64,000 nt of DNA from Streptomyces sp. AC555_RSS877 (GCF_019049245.1 NZ_JAGMUK010000181.1:106190-170189), one strand, 5' to 3'. Numbered from the stretch's first letter, positions 41,398 to 51,910 are shown. Numbers and translations: made by a program. The notes: generated by a model from the sequence alone, not told the origin.

Positions 41398-42984
41398 ATG
41401 CGTGGCATGAAGAGGAGTTCGCTCGGCCCGGGGGAGACACTGTCCAGGCGGTCGTTGCTGACGGCCTCGGCCGTCGGCGCCGCCGGTGTTCTGCTGCCGG
41501 ACCTCGTGAGACCGGCGGTGGCGGTGCCCCGCGAGGCGACGGCCGCGTGCACGGGCAGCTACCGCGCCGAGTACCACTTCACGGTCCCCGACCAGTGGAT
41601 GAACGACCCGCAGCGCCCGATCTGGATCGACGGCGAGTACCACTACTACTACCTCTACAACCCCGACTACTCGACGGGCGGCACGACGGCCGGCACCGCC
41701 TGGCGCCTGGCCACCAGCACCGACCTCGTCTCCTTCACCGACCGGGGCATCGCCGTGCCGAAGGACACGACCCCGGGCGGCGATGTCTGGTCCGGCTCGG
41801 CGGTGGTCGACACGGACGACACGGCGGGCTTCGGCGCGGGCGCGGTGATCGTCCTCGCCACCATGGCGCCCGACGACGTCACCCAGGCCCAGTACCTGTA
41901 CTACTCGACGGACGACGGCCGCACCTTCACGAACCACGGCACCGCCCCGGTCCTCCCCAACCCCGGCGTACGGGACTTCCGCGACCCCAAGGTGATCCGC
42001 GACGAGGAGCGCGGGCGGTGGGTGATGCTGCTCGCCGAGAACGACAAAGTCGGCTTCTACCACTCCGCCGACCTCAAGGCGTGGACGTACGTCGGCGGCT
42101 TCATAAAGGGCGGCATCGGCGTCCTGGAGTGCCCCGACCTGTTCCGGATCAGGGCGGACGACGGGACCTGGAAGTGGGTGCTGGGCGTCAGCGCCAACGG
42201 CAAGGGCTCCGGGCTGCCGAGCACGTTCGCGTACTGGACGGGTTCCTTCGACGGTACGACCTTCACCGCCGACGCGTCCGATCCCCAGTGGCTGGACCAC
42301 GGCTGGGACTGGTACGCGGCGGTCACCTTCGACAAACGTGACGCGCGGGGAGCCCTGGACCCTGACGTGCGGTATGCGATCGGCTGGATGAACCACTGGG
42401 ACTACGCGAACACCACGCCCACCATCGAGTGCGACGGCTTCAACGGCACCGACTCGATCGTCCGCGAGGTACGACTGAAGCACGCGTCGGGTACGTATTA
42501 CCTGGCGTCCCAGCCGGTGGCGGCCCTGGACGACCATGTGTCGCGCACGGTGGACCTCGGCGACATCGCGGTCGACGGCACACGACCGCTCGACTACACG
42601 GGTGCCGCGTACGAGCTGACCTGTGAGATCACCTGGGACCAACTGATGGGCGCCGGCCTCCAGTTGCGGCGGTCGTCGGACGGTGGGCGGCACATCGACG
42701 CGGGAGTCTACGGCGACTACGCCTTCGTCAACCGCGGTTACACCGTGAGCCCCGACACCTCCGGCCGCTGGCAGGAGAGCCGCACGCCGTTCGACCTGTC
42801 CGCCGGCACGGTCCGCCTGCGGATCCTCGTCGACCGCACGTCCGTCGAGATGTTCGTCGACGACGGCCGGTACGTGCACTCGACCGAGGCCTTCCCCGAC
42901 CCGTCCGACACCGCACTGGCGCTGTTCACGATCGACGGGCAGGCGGTGTTCCGGAACGTGGTGATCCGGGAGTTCACGGTCTGA
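41398..42984 (+). CDS. Secreted GH32 levanase/inulinase-like enzyme
   Basis: 528 residues. Tat signal (TLSRRSLLTASAVGAAGVLL), then the GH32 five-blade propeller with WMNDPQ (nucleophile Asp), RDFRDPKVIRD and acid/base LECPDLF, and a beta-sandwich (RLRILVDRTSVEMFVDDG). The usual WMNDPNG is WMNDPQR here, a change seen in some levanases. Extracellular hydrolysis of levan, inulin or sucrose to feed the importer. Divergent from the transporter operon, sharing its operators. Confidence 0.92.
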   Translation: MRGMKRSSLGPGETLSRRSLLTASAVGAAGVLLPDLVRPAVAVPREATAACTGSYRAEYHFTVPDQWMNDPQRPIWIDGEYHYYYLYNPDYSTGGTTAGTAWRLATSTDLVSFTDRGIAVPKDTTPGGDVWSGSAVVDTDDTAGFGAGAVIVLATMAPDDVTQAQYLYYSTDDGRTFTNHGTAPVLPNPGVRDFRDPKVIRDEERGRWVMLLAENDKVGFYHSADLKAWTYVGGFIKGGIGVLECPDLFRIRADDGTWKWVLGVSANGKGSGLPSTFAYWTGSFDGTTFTADASDPQWLDHGWDWYAAVTFDKRDARGALDPDVRYAIGWMNHWDYANTTPTIECDGFNGTDSIVREVRLKHASGTYYLASQPVAALDDHVSRTVDLGDIAVDGTRPLDYTGAAYELTCEITWDQLMGAGLQLRRSSDGGRHIDAGVYGDYAFVNRGYTVSPDTSGRWQESRTPFDLSAGTVRLRILVDRTSVEMFVDDGRYVHSTEAFPDPSDTALALFTIDGQAVFRNVVIREFTV

Positions 42985-43397
42985 TCCGACGGGGAGGTGG
43001 CCGGGGCGGGCCGAGAGGCTGCCGACGACCGGCGCGCCAGGGCTCTCTGCCCTGTCCTGGTACTGCAGCGGGGCCGGTACCAGGGACCATGAAGGTAGTG
43101 CCCATGTCCTCCGCGGCACGTAACGCGAGGGCCCATGTCTCCCGGGCGGTGCCACAAGGCAGTGCTCGGCGAGGCATCGGAAGGGGCCGATGAGTGATGG
43201 CGCGAAGACCAAGGAGGTGCCGACGAACGGAGGCGTCGTGACCGACCTGGAGGGCATGACGACGGCGACCCCGGTGTCCTTGTCGGTCGACAGGTTCAGA
43301 CTCACGGGCGCTCCAGGATCCACTGCGGCAACCCGGTGCCCGGGACCGACGGGATCGAGGCGACCCGACAGGTCATCCGAGCTCCCCACAGAGCAGA
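42985..43397. other. Gene-poor stretch after the secreted GH32
   Basis: Short open frames exist on both strands but none has codon or family support. The right end runs into a response-regulator relic. Confidence 0.5.
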
Positions 43398-43598
43398 GTG
43401 CTGATCCTCACCTCCTTCGACCTGGATGAATACGCCTTCGCCGGCCTCAACGCCGGAGCCTCGGGCTGCCTGCCGAAAAACACCAGGCCGCAGCCGGTGA
43501 AGTCCCATCTGGGCGGATCCTGCAAAAAGCTCGAACTCCGCGACCGGATACAGGCCGTGGTCTTCGCCTACGAAAGCCGCCTCATCCACCCGGCATGA
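43398..43598 (+). pseudogene. NarL-type response regulator with internal deletion
   Basis: The first half (VLILTSFDLDEYAFAGLNAG, ASGCLPKNT) is the end of a receiver domain, with its conserved Lys. It jumps straight into the last part of a LuxR-type HTH (VKSHLGGSCKKLELRDRIQA, VVFAYES). The linker and most of the HTH, about 60-70 residues, and the phospho-Asp region are missing. A relic, not a working regulator. Confidence 0.75.
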
Positions 43599-43813
43599 CG
43601 CCGCCGCCCGGACCCAACCGCGATGTCCTCAGCGCCGGGCGGTACCTGCGCTACACGATCCGTCCGACGTAGCTGTCACGACAAGGGTGGTGCCCGAAGA
43701 ACTCGTCCACCCCGCCGTCATGGCTACGACGGCGGGGTGCGCACGGTTCACGGTGGTCCTGCCGACGAGCGGCCCGCGAACGAACGAGCAGGCTCAGGGT
43801 CGTCGGCCGTCGG

Positions 43814-44647
43814 TCACTTGGCCAGGAAGGTGAGGAGGGCCTGGGTGACTTCCTGGGCGTGGGTCCACAGCAGGCCGTGGGGGGCGCCGTCGATGACGAC
43901 GTAGTCCGCCTGCGGGAGTGACTGGTGGAAGCGTTCTCCGGTTGCCTCGATGGGCAGGATGCGGTCTGCGGTCCCGTGCAGGATCAGCGCCGGGACGTCG
44001 ATCTTGGGGAGGTCGGCACGGAAGTCGGTGGACCAGGTCGCCACGCAGGCCAGGGAGGCGTACGAGGAGGCTCCGGCGGCGACGTTCCAGCTGTTGCGGA
44101 CGGCGTCCTCGCTGATGCGGGTGCCGAGGTTCTCGTCGAGGTTGTAGAAGTTCTCGTAGAACGCGGTGAAGTAGGCGTATCGGTCGGCGGTCACGGCCCC
44201 TTCAATGTCCTTGAAGATGGTGCCGTCGACGCCGCCGGGGTTGTCGTCGGTCTTGAGGAGGAAGGGTTCGAGGGAGGCCAGGAAGGCTGCCTTGGCGATC
44301 CGGGCGGAGCCGTAGGTGCCCAGGTAGCGGCCGACCTCGCCGGTACCCATGGAGAAGCCGACCAGGACGACGTTGGTGAGGTCGAGGGTCTCCAGGACCG
44401 TGTTGAGATCGGCGGCGAAAGTGTCGTAGTCGTAGCCGGTGGTGGGCTGGCTGGAGCGGCCGAAGCCGCGCCGGTCGTATGTGATCACGCGGTAGCCGGC
44501 CGACAGCAGGGCGGCGGACTGCTTCTCCCAGGAGTGGCCGTCGAGCGGGTAGCCGTGGATCAGCACGACCGGCTGCCCGGTGCCGTGGTCCTCGTAGTAC
44601 AGCTCGATGCTGGTCGAGTTCTCCTGGCCGACGGTGATGAACCCCAT
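43814..44647 (-). CDS. Alpha/beta hydrolase (non-haem chloroperoxidase-like)
   Basis: 277 residues. Oxyanion region VVLIHGYPLDGHSW, nucleophile elbow VGFSMGTGEVGRY (Ser), acid in ILHGTADRILP and catalytic His in GAPHGLLWTH. This pattern is typical of cofactor-free perhydrolases/esterases annotated as chloroperoxidases. No signal peptide. Followed on the same strand by no gene; the next gene upstream (44748) encodes another hydrolase 100 bases away. Confidence 0.92.
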   Translation of the reverse strand: MGFITVGQENSTSIELYYEDHGTGQPVVLIHGYPLDGHSWEKQSAALLSAGYRVITYDRRGFGRSSQPTTGYDYDTFAADLNTVLETLDLTNVVLVGFSMGTGEVGRYLGTYGSARIAKAAFLASLEPFLLKTDDNPGGVDGTIFKDIEGAVTADRYAYFTAFYENFYNLDENLGTRISEDAVRNSWNVAAGASSYASLACVATWSTDFRADLPKIDVPALILHGTADRILPIEATGERFHQSLPQADYVVIDGAPHGLLWTHAQEVTQALLTFLAK

Positions 44648-44747
44648 GGTGGTACTGCCTTTCGGTGAGAAATGCGTCTGGTGGTGAAGTGCCCGGACGG
44701 GCATGACTGTGGGCACGTGCGATGCCGCGACAGGGCGGAGCTGCCGG

Positions 44748-45587
44748 TCAGCGGACCGTGCGGGCCGCCTGCTCCACGATGCTTGCGACGGCCTCGGGGC
44801 GGGACACGGACACCGCGTGCGACGCGTCGACGACCGTGGTGCGAGCCCCGGCACGGGCCGACATGTAGCGCTGGGCGGCCACGGGGATGTTGAGGTCCTC
44901 GGTGGTGACCAGCGACCAGGAGGGGATCGTCTTCCAGGCGGCCTTCGTCGACTTCTCCTCCAGCGCGGCGGCGGCGATCGGACGCTGTCCTGCTGCCATG
45001 AGCCTGGCCTTGTCCGCCGGCACGTCCGCAGCGAACTGGTCCCGGAACTTTGCCGGCTTGATGTACACGTCGGCGCCCTGACCACCGTCGGGCAGCGTGT
45101 AGTTGACGGACTCGATCGCCTGGCCGAGGGTGCTGCCGGGGAACTTGTTCGTCAGCCCGAGCGAACTCTCGCCCGTGTCGGGCAGGAACGCGGCGATGTA
45201 GACCAACGCCTTCACCTTGCCCTCCAGGCCCGCGGCAGCCTGGCTGATGACGGTACCGCCGTAGGAGTGACCGACCAGGACCACGGGCCCGTCGATGTGC
45301 TCGACGACGCTGCGCAAGTAGGCGGCATCAGTCGCCGGACCACGCAGCGGGTTGGCCGCGGACACCACGGGATAGCCCGCACGCTGCAGCCGGGTGACGA
45401 CACCGTCCCAGCTCGCCGCATCGGCGAACGCCCCGTGCTCCAGCACGATCGTCGGACGTATCGGGTGGTGGGACGCCGCACCGGCTACGCCGGGCAGGGT
45501 GACTGCGGCCACAGACAGCCCCACGGCCGCTGTGACACCGAGCAGGGCGGATCTGCGGCTCGGACGGGCCAGGCGGGTGATGCGCAT
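44748..45587 (-). CDS. Exported alpha/beta hydrolase
   Basis: 279 residues. Signal peptide with a Tat-like basic start (RLARPSRRSALLGVTAAVGL), then an alpha/beta hydrolase with IVLEHGAFADAASWDGVV, Ser elbow VGHSYGG and late His in VVDASHAVSVSRP. Resembles the pyrethroid/salicylate-esterase-like hydrolases. Likely secreted; substrate unknown. Same strand and 100 bases upstream of the chloroperoxidase-like gene, so they may be co-expressed. Confidence 0.88.
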   Translation of the reverse strand: MRITRLARPSRRSALLGVTAAVGLSVAAVTLPGVAGAASHHPIRPTIVLEHGAFADAASWDGVVTRLQRAGYPVVSAANPLRGPATDAAYLRSVVEHIDGPVVLVGHSYGGTVISQAAAGLEGKVKALVYIAAFLPDTGESSLGLTNKFPGSTLGQAIESVNYTLPDGGQGADVYIKPAKFRDQFAADVPADKARLMAAGQRPIAAAALEEKSTKAAWKTIPSWSLVTTEDLNIPVAAQRYMSARAGARTTVVDASHAVSVSRPEAVASIVEQAARTVR

Positions 45588-46175
45588 GCGTGAATGTCCT
45601 CTTCCTTGGTTGTCGTCCCTCACCGGACCGTGCCGGCGAGGTGGGCCGGTGCGTTCGAGAAACGAAGCACCGAGTTCCTTTGTGGATGACCGAGTTGTCG
45701 TGCGTTCCGTCTGCGCCAGGTGGTCAGCGCGAATCGGACGGGTGGTGGGCGACACGCGACAGCGGCCCGGAGAGCGGCTGCCGGGCTGCCGCCCGACCAG
45801 CCCCTGGAGCACCGCCTGCCCTCCAACTGGCCGGGGCAGAGCGTCTTTCGTCCTGTCCTACGATGAGAAGACACGGCCGGTTCACTTCGAGAACGGGATG
45901 TTCGTTCGCGGGCGTCGAACGTGGCGGCGGGGCACGGTGGTCAGCCGCTTCCCGATGTGATCGAGCCCGCGCCCTGGGCACGCTCGCCGTGCGCTTCTCG
46001 GGGGCGCTGATCAACGCCCTGGTCATCGGGTGGTGCGCCCTCGCACTGCGGCGGGCGCACAACACGAGAACGGCACTCTGACGGGCGAGTTGAACCGGTG
46101 AGTCTCGGTTTCGCCCTCGGAGCTCCTGGTCCGGGCCTCCGGGCCTCCGGGCCTCCGGGGTGGAGCGGGCGGGCC
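45588..46175. other. Gene-poor stretch
   Basis: Holds the promoter region of the exported hydrolase. A frame near 45960-46081 ends with a plausible hydrophobic helix (GALINALVIGWCALALRR) but has no convincing start or family; perhaps the tail of a lost membrane gene. Confidence 0.4.
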
Positions 46176-47324
46176 TCAGCCGGTGGAGTCCAGGACTTCG
46201 TAGACATGCCTCATGTAGCTGAGGGTGCGCTCAGAGCCGAGGATTCCGTCGCCCAGCCGGTTCATCGTGTACGAGAACGTGACGCGCCGGTCGAGGTCCA
46301 TCATGACGATCGAACCGCCCCGGCCGACCCAGAAGCAGATTCTTCCGGTGGGCATGTGCGGCATCGTCCTCGCATCGGCGAGCGCGAAGCCGATGCCCCA
46401 GCGCACGGGAACGCCCAGGAACAGGTCGACGCCGTCGGCCTGTACGTCGAGGGCCTTGTCCACCGTGTCCGCGGAGAGGAGCCGGTGGCCGTTCACCTGG
46501 CCGCGCCGTGAGATCACGGAGAGGGCACGGGCCATGCCTCGCGCGTTGCCGTGTCCGTTGACGGCTCCGAGTTCGGCACGACGCCACTGCGGGGTGTCGA
46601 CGTGCTCGTCCCGGGCGGGGCTGCCGAGCAATGTCTTGATGAAGATCCCCTCGGGATCGAGACCGGCGGGCATCCCGGAGAGCTGCGACGGGGCCACCAG
46701 TTCGGCGATACGCGGCCAGTCGGCCTGCCGCGCACCGATCTGGACGTCGGCTTGTGACGGCTTGGCGATCTCGGTGTCGACGAACTCGGTCAGGGTACGG
46801 CCGCTGACCCGCCGGACGAGCTCTCCCACCAGCTGTCCCTGAGTCTGCACGTGGTAGCCCGAGGCACTGCCCGGCTCCCACCAGGGCGCCTGCGCGGCCA
46901 GCCGGGCGCTCGCGGTCGGCCAGTCGTACAGATCGTCGATGGTGAAGGGCTGCTGCCAGCCGGAGAGCCCCGAGGTGTGTGCCAGGACATGCCGCACCTC
47001 GATGTCCTGCTTGCCCTGAGCAGCGAATTCGGGCCAGTAATGCGCGACCGGGCGGTGCAGATCCAGTGCCCCCCGGTCGACGAGTACGAGGGCCGCCAGA
47101 CTGCTGAGGGTCTTGGTGGTCGACCACAGGCTGACCAACGTGTCCTGGTGCCACGGAACTGTCCGCGCTTCGTCGGCATGCCCACCCCACAGATCGACTT
47201 CCATGACTCCGTCGACATCGACGGCGATCGACGCCCCCAACTCCTCGCCGCACTCCAGGTGCGCTGCCAGCGCCGCCCGGACCGGTTCGAACCGGGCAGT
47301 GCTCGTTCCTTCGACGATGACCAT
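46176..47324 (-). CDS. Serine beta-lactamase-family hydrolase (esterase-like)
   Basis: 382 residues, no signal peptide, so cytoplasmic and not a secreted beta-lactamase. Class C-type fold with nucleophile motif SLWSTTK (S68, K71), a Tyr in SGYHVQTQGQL and the late WVGRGGS stretch in place of KTG. Resembles EstB-type esterases and lipolytic beta-lactamase-like hydrolases. Substrate unknown. Monocistronic. Confidence 0.9.
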   Translation of the reverse strand: MVIVEGTSTARFEPVRAALAAHLECGEELGASIAVDVDGVMEVDLWGGHADEARTVPWHQDTLVSLWSTTKTLSSLAALVLVDRGALDLHRPVAHYWPEFAAQGKQDIEVRHVLAHTSGLSGWQQPFTIDDLYDWPTASARLAAQAPWWEPGSASGYHVQTQGQLVGELVRRVSGRTLTEFVDTEIAKPSQADVQIGARQADWPRIAELVAPSQLSGMPAGLDPEGIFIKTLLGSPARDEHVDTPQWRRAELGAVNGHGNARGMARALSVISRRGQVNGHRLLSADTVDKALDVQADGVDLFLGVPVRWGIGFALADARTMPHMPTGRICFWVGRGGSIVMMDLDRRVTFSYTMNRLGDGILGSERTLSYMRHVYEVLDSTG

Positions 47325-47869
47325 GTCTTTTTCCCATTCCTGACGACGACCGTTCGATCACTCAACGGAATGAACGTCACGCCGGTTCACGCTTCCTCGC
47401 AGGTGAGAGGCATGTGTGGTGGGCTCGTCCCGAGCCATCTGGCGCACACCGTGCTCAGCGCACCACAAGCCGCGTCTCCCTCGTGGACGAGGAAGCCGGC
47501 CAGCGCCTGGCCGCCGGCAAGAGACTGCCTCTCAGGACGGGTGGGATGGGGCGTGGCTGCAGGCGCCGTGGCCGGCGAAGGCGCCCCTGTCACCAGAGCG
47601 CATCGACGCTCGTCGGCGAAGTCATCGCGCCGGGTGACGTCCTGCTAGTGTCCTGTCCGGTATGCGGGCAGCGGACGACGGGGTCCTTGCCGCTCCGATC
47701 ACCTGCTCCGGCCCCCACCTTGGCGGACAGGTCACCGCGACGGGGGCGCGCGGGTGTCCGGGTCTGCCGGCGCCCGGTTTTCGTCACCGCGGGAGCGGGT
47801 CGCCCACATGCCCGCGGGTCATGGTCAAGGATGTGCCCCCGATGGCGGCGCCGTCGAGCGGGATTCTGA
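47325..47869. other. Gene-free stretch upstream of the SARP gene
   Basis: No supportable gene. It must contain divergent promoters for the hydrolase and the SARP regulator, but I see no strong consensus. Confidence 0.5.
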
Positions 47870-50800
47870 GTGGGTACGGTGACAACTGTGAGGCACGGTC
47901 TCGACTTCGGGCTGCTGGGTCCGCTGGTGGTACGGCGAGCGGGCACGGTACTCGATCCGGGTCGGCGCAGGCAGCGGCTGTTGCTGATCCGCCTGCTGCT
48001 CGCCGACGGCCGGGCGGTCGCTCCGCAGACGCTGTGCGAGGAACTGTGGCCACAGCAGCCGGGAAGGACACCGGGCGGAGCGTTAGGCTCTCTGCACGCC
48101 CACATCAGCAAGGTTCGCGCGGTCCTGGAACCCCAACACCTGCGCCGACAGGGTGCCTTCGAGGTGCTGGTCACCGAACCCCTGGGCTACGCCCTGCGTG
48201 TGCCGCCCGAGAGCCGTGACACCGTGCGCTTCGAGCGGGCCCTTGCCCAGGCACACCGGTTCATGGAGCAGGGCCGGCCCGAAGGCGTCGTGGAAGAGGC
48301 GGGAAAAGCCCTGGAGATGTGGCGCGGCATCCCGTTCGCCGACGCCGCGCACCACCTGTTCGCCACCCACGAGGCAGCACGCCTGGAAGAACTGCGGCAG
48401 ACCACCCGCGAGATCCGCACCACTGCCCTGCTCCTGCAAGGACGGATCACCGAAGCCCTGGACGCGGCACAGGAGATGACCACGGAGCATCCCCTGCGGG
48501 AAACCGGCTGGGCCCTGCTGCTGCGCGCCCTCTACCTCGTCGGCCGGCACCCCGAAGCGCTTCAGCGCTACACCGATCTGCGCCGGCACCTCGCCGACGA
48601 ACTCGGCCTCGAACCCGGCCCATCCCTACGGGCTCTGCACCACGGCATCCTTCACCACGACCTGCCACCCCTTCACTCAGCCGATGAACTGCACAGATTC
48701 GGCGCGGCATCCGCCCCCGGCGGGAGTGCCGGGCACGGCCGCGATCCGAGCGGGGCGGCCATGTCCGGGATGCCGGACGATGGCGGGGCAAGCGCGCCCG
48801 TCGGCCCGGCCGCCGACGCACCGGCCGACGTGGCCGATCGGTCCGGTGCGAGGTGCGGCCCGGCCACGGATGATGAGGGAACCACGTCGCCGCCCCTGGC
48901 ACGGCCGGCACAACTGCCGCGCAGTCTCCCGGTGTTCGCGGGGCGGGCGGCCGAGGGGGCGTGGCTGTCGGCCGTGAGCGGTGCACCGGGCCGGCCCGGA
49001 CCGACCGCTGCCCCTGTCGTCGTCATCAGCGGTGCTCCCGGTGTCGGCAAGACCACCTTCGCCGTTCACCACGCCCACCGCGTCGCTCCCTCCTTCCCCG
49101 ACGGTCAGCTTTTCGTCAACCTGTGCGGATTCCACCCCCACGCACCCGCCGTCGAACCCGGCAACGCCCTGCACGGCTTCCTCACCGCCCTCGGCGTTCC
49201 CGCCCAGCGCATCCCCGAAGACACCCCCGGCCGCAGCACACTCTTCCGCAGCCTCCTCGCCGACCGGCAGATCCTCCTCGTCCTGGACAACGCCCGCGAC
49301 GAGCAACAAGTGCGCCCCCTGCTCCCCGCCGGAGCGGGCTGCCTCACCCTGATCACCAGCCGCAACCAACTCCCCGGCCTGATCACCACCGACGGCGCCA
49401 AGCCCCTCACCCTCCCACTGCCCTCACCAACCGAGGCCCACCAAGCCCTCGAACGACGCCTGGGAACCGAACGACTGGTCGCCGAGCCCACCGCCACAGC
49501 CGACATCATCCGCCTGTGCGGACGACTTCCCCTGGCCATGGCCGTGGTCGCAGCCCGTGCCGAACTCGATCCGTCCTTCCCCCTTCACGCCATCGCCGAC
49601 GAGCTGCGACACACCCACGGCGGCCTCGACGCCTTCACCGGCTTCGACACGACCACCGACGTGCGCGCCGTCTTCTCCTGGTCGTACCAGTCCCTGGACG
49701 AGCCCACCGCCCGGCTCTTCCGCTTCCTGGCCCTGCACCCCGGCCCCCACATCACTGCCCCCGCCGCCGCCAGCCTCGCCGGCCTTCCCCTCCCTCGAAC
49801 CCGCCGCGCACTCGCCGGGCTGGTCAGTTCCTGCCTCGTGGAACAACCACTGCCCGGCCGCTACAGCCTGCACGACCTCCTGCGGGGCTACGCCGCCGAA
49901 CTGACCCACACCCACGACACCACCCAGGAACGCCACCACTCCACCCTCCGGGTCCTGGACCACTACATGTTCACCGCCCACGAGGCCAACCAGCTCCTGA
50001 AACACGACACAACGCCCGAGCTCGACCTCGGTGCACCCAACCCGGGCGTCACCCCGGAGAACCTCACCACCATCAAGCAGGCAACCCGATGGCTCACTGC
50101 CGAACACCGGGTGCTGAACGGCCTGCTCCACACCGCCGTCAGCCAGAAGCTGGACCACCACACCTCCGGGCTGGCCTGGTCGCTCAAGGACTATCTCTAC
50201 CGCCAGGAATTCTGGCCCGAGGCCGTCACCGCACTGACCCCCGCTCTCGAAGTGGCCCGGCGCCAGAACAACCGTCTCGAAGAAGGCCGTTGCCTTCGCC
50301 ACCTCGGCGGCGTCCACGGCTATCTCGGCCATCAGGAACAAGCCCTGCACCACCTGCGACTCGCCACCACGATCTTCGAAGAGCTCGACGCAACCGGTGA
50401 CCTGGCCCGAGCTCACTACGTCACGGCGTGCGCGCTGTTCCTGTTCGGCCGGATCCAGGAGGCCGTGACGTCCTCCGAGCGGGGACTGGAGCTGTCCCGG
50501 GAGACAGGTGGAGAGTTGTGGTTGGCCGAGTGCCTCGTCGAACTCGCCTGGTTCCGCTCCAACCTGGGGCAGCTCGAGAAAAGCCTTCAGTACAGCGAGG
50601 AGGGCATCGCCTTGTTCCAGCGCCTGGACGCGCCGTGGCAGCTGGCCCAGGCCTGGGACGTTTCGGGCTACAACCTCCGTATGCTCGGCCGTTACGAGGA
50701 ATCGGTCGCCACCTACCAGCGGGCGACGCGGGCGTTCGAGGAACTGGGCGACCACAGGAACGCCATCGGCTCACTGATGCGTCTGGGCGACACCCGGCTG

Positions 50801-51016
50801 GCCCTGGGCGATCGGGAAGGCGCACGAGCGGACTGGGTGCACGCCCTCGAAAGCGCCGATGAGCGAGCCATGTCGCACAGCGCCCAGCAGGTCCGTGACC
50901 GGCTCACCGCCCTGGACATGGACGCGGATCCCACGCCCACCGTGCCGGAGAGGGCGGCCGGGGGCCATAAGCTCCCGGTTCCGAGGAGTGGTGATCCTGC
51001 GCGCCAGGTGTATTGA
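47870..51016 (+). CDS. AfsR-type SARP regulator
   Basis: 1048 residues. N-terminal OmpR-like DNA-binding domain (FGLLGPLVVRRAGTVLDPGR, about 8-100), BTAD domain (LELGLEPGPSLRALH near its end, about 105-265), a Gly/Ala/Pro linker (about 270-360), NB-ARC ATPase with P-loop SGAPGVGKTTF near 387 and LLVLDNARDEQQVRPLLP, then C-terminal TPR-like repeats (about 790-1010). Large SARPs activate antibiotic clusters or act globally. No biosynthetic genes are near, so it may act elsewhere. GTG start at 47870; GTGs at 47879 and 47888 are alternatives. Confidence 0.93.
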   Translation: MGTVTTVRHGLDFGLLGPLVVRRAGTVLDPGRRRQRLLLIRLLLADGRAVAPQTLCEELWPQQPGRTPGGALGSLHAHISKVRAVLEPQHLRRQGAFEVLVTEPLGYALRVPPESRDTVRFERALAQAHRFMEQGRPEGVVEEAGKALEMWRGIPFADAAHHLFATHEAARLEELRQTTREIRTTALLLQGRITEALDAAQEMTTEHPLRETGWALLLRALYLVGRHPEALQRYTDLRRHLADELGLEPGPSLRALHHGILHHDLPPLHSADELHRFGAASAPGGSAGHGRDPSGAAMSGMPDDGGASAPVGPAADAPADVADRSGARCGPATDDEGTTSPPLARPAQLPRSLPVFAGRAAEGAWLSAVSGAPGRPGPTAAPVVVISGAPGVGKTTFAVHHAHRVAPSFPDGQLFVNLCGFHPHAPAVEPGNALHGFLTALGVPAQRIPEDTPGRSTLFRSLLADRQILLVLDNARDEQQVRPLLPAGAGCLTLITSRNQLPGLITTDGAKPLTLPLPSPTEAHQALERRLGTERLVAEPTATADIIRLCGRLPLAMAVVAARAELDPSFPLHAIADELRHTHGGLDAFTGFDTTTDVRAVFSWSYQSLDEPTARLFRFLALHPGPHITAPAAASLAGLPLPRTRRALAGLVSSCLVEQPLPGRYSLHDLLRGYAAELTHTHDTTQERHHSTLRVLDHYMFTAHEANQLLKHDTTPELDLGAPNPGVTPENLTTIKQATRWLTAEHRVLNGLLHTAVSQKLDHHTSGLAWSLKDYLYRQEFWPEAVTALTPALEVARRQNNRLEEGRCLRHLGGVHGYLGHQEQALHHLRLATTIFEELDATGDLARAHYVTACALFLFGRIQEAVTSSERGLELSRETGGELWLAECLVELAWFRSNLGQLEKSLQYSEEGIALFQRLDAPWQLAQAWDVSGYNLRMLGRYEESVATYQRATRAFEELGDHRNAIGSLMRLGDTRLALGDREGARADWVHALESADERAMSHSAQQVRDRLTALDMDADPTPTVPERAAGGHKLPVPRSGDPARQVY

Positions 51017-51910
51017 TCACGAGCGATGTCAACACCGACCGGGATGGTTCAGCAGATGATCACTCGTCCGCGCATCCGCTGAGCTCCAGCGGGCGCGGGC
51101 CTCCTCTCACCCGCAGGCAGGGGCGCAAGGCATCCCCACGTCGGCGGCCGGGTCGGGGTCGGCCAAGCAAGTGGTGCGAGGCTTCGAACGAGTCGTAACG
51201 GACTGCAGCGTTGCTTTGAGCCCCTCAACCTCGCGAATGCCTGACCACCTGGGCACAGGGTCGGCGAGCGAGGTGTCGCCACCTGGCCCGCGGCCCCGAT
51301 GTGTAGGCGTTCGGTCTGCTGAACGTGGCGGGCGGCCCTCCGGTTCACCCTGTTCTCATTGCTGTCCTCGGAGATTTCGCCGAAGACAGCGTCAATGCTC
51401 TTCCGCCAACGGCCGACGGCTTCCTGGTCGCTGGCCATCCAGGTTTCCCATTCACTGAGTCACATGTGCCGACCGCCGGGCCCCACACAGCCCCTACGGG
51501 CCCGGTGTGCGACGCGGGCACTCAGCGCGTGAAAACGGCGTCCAGGGCGGCCGGTTCGCCGTGCGTCGGCAATCGTGCGGCGGATGCGCGGCGGCGGACC
51601 GGCCGATTGGTGCGGTGCCTGGTCGACGCGTACCAGCGCGTCATGACGGGTGTCGCGACGCGAGCGGGCGCCAGCTCCGCGCCCGCGGCCTGATCGCCAG
51701 GGCGGCGGTCCTTCGGTGTGCGATTCGGCCCGGAAGCGCGCTCCGCAGCGGACGCCAGGACTTGGCCGACGGCGGTCAGCGAGAGACGTCAAGGGCCACG
51801 ACAAGGAGACGACAAGGTTTCGCCAAGGGCCCCCTACGAGGGTTGAGCCACTCGCCCGCGCATGCGGGAGAGCAGGCCACAGAACACTTGAACACGATTG
51901 GGTACCACCC
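51017..51910. other. Long gene-free stretch between SARP and ECF sigma
   Basis: Nearly 900 bases without a frame I can support on either strand. The minus-strand frame near 51049-51438 has no family and poor initiation. The region may hold eroded island sequence. Confidence 0.45.

Noticed and set aside
41323..43389. Very long open frame on the minus strand across the secreted GH32 gene
   Set aside because: A shadow produced by third-position GC bias; the plus strand carries the complete GH32 motifs and a Tat signal.
43190..43429. Small plus-strand frame in the gap after the secreted GH32
   Set aside because: No homology signal, no ribosome site, and it overlaps the response-regulator relic.
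47870..51016. SARP as evidence of an antibiotic cluster in this window
   Set aside because: No synthase, tailoring or export genes are near; a cluster cannot be claimed.
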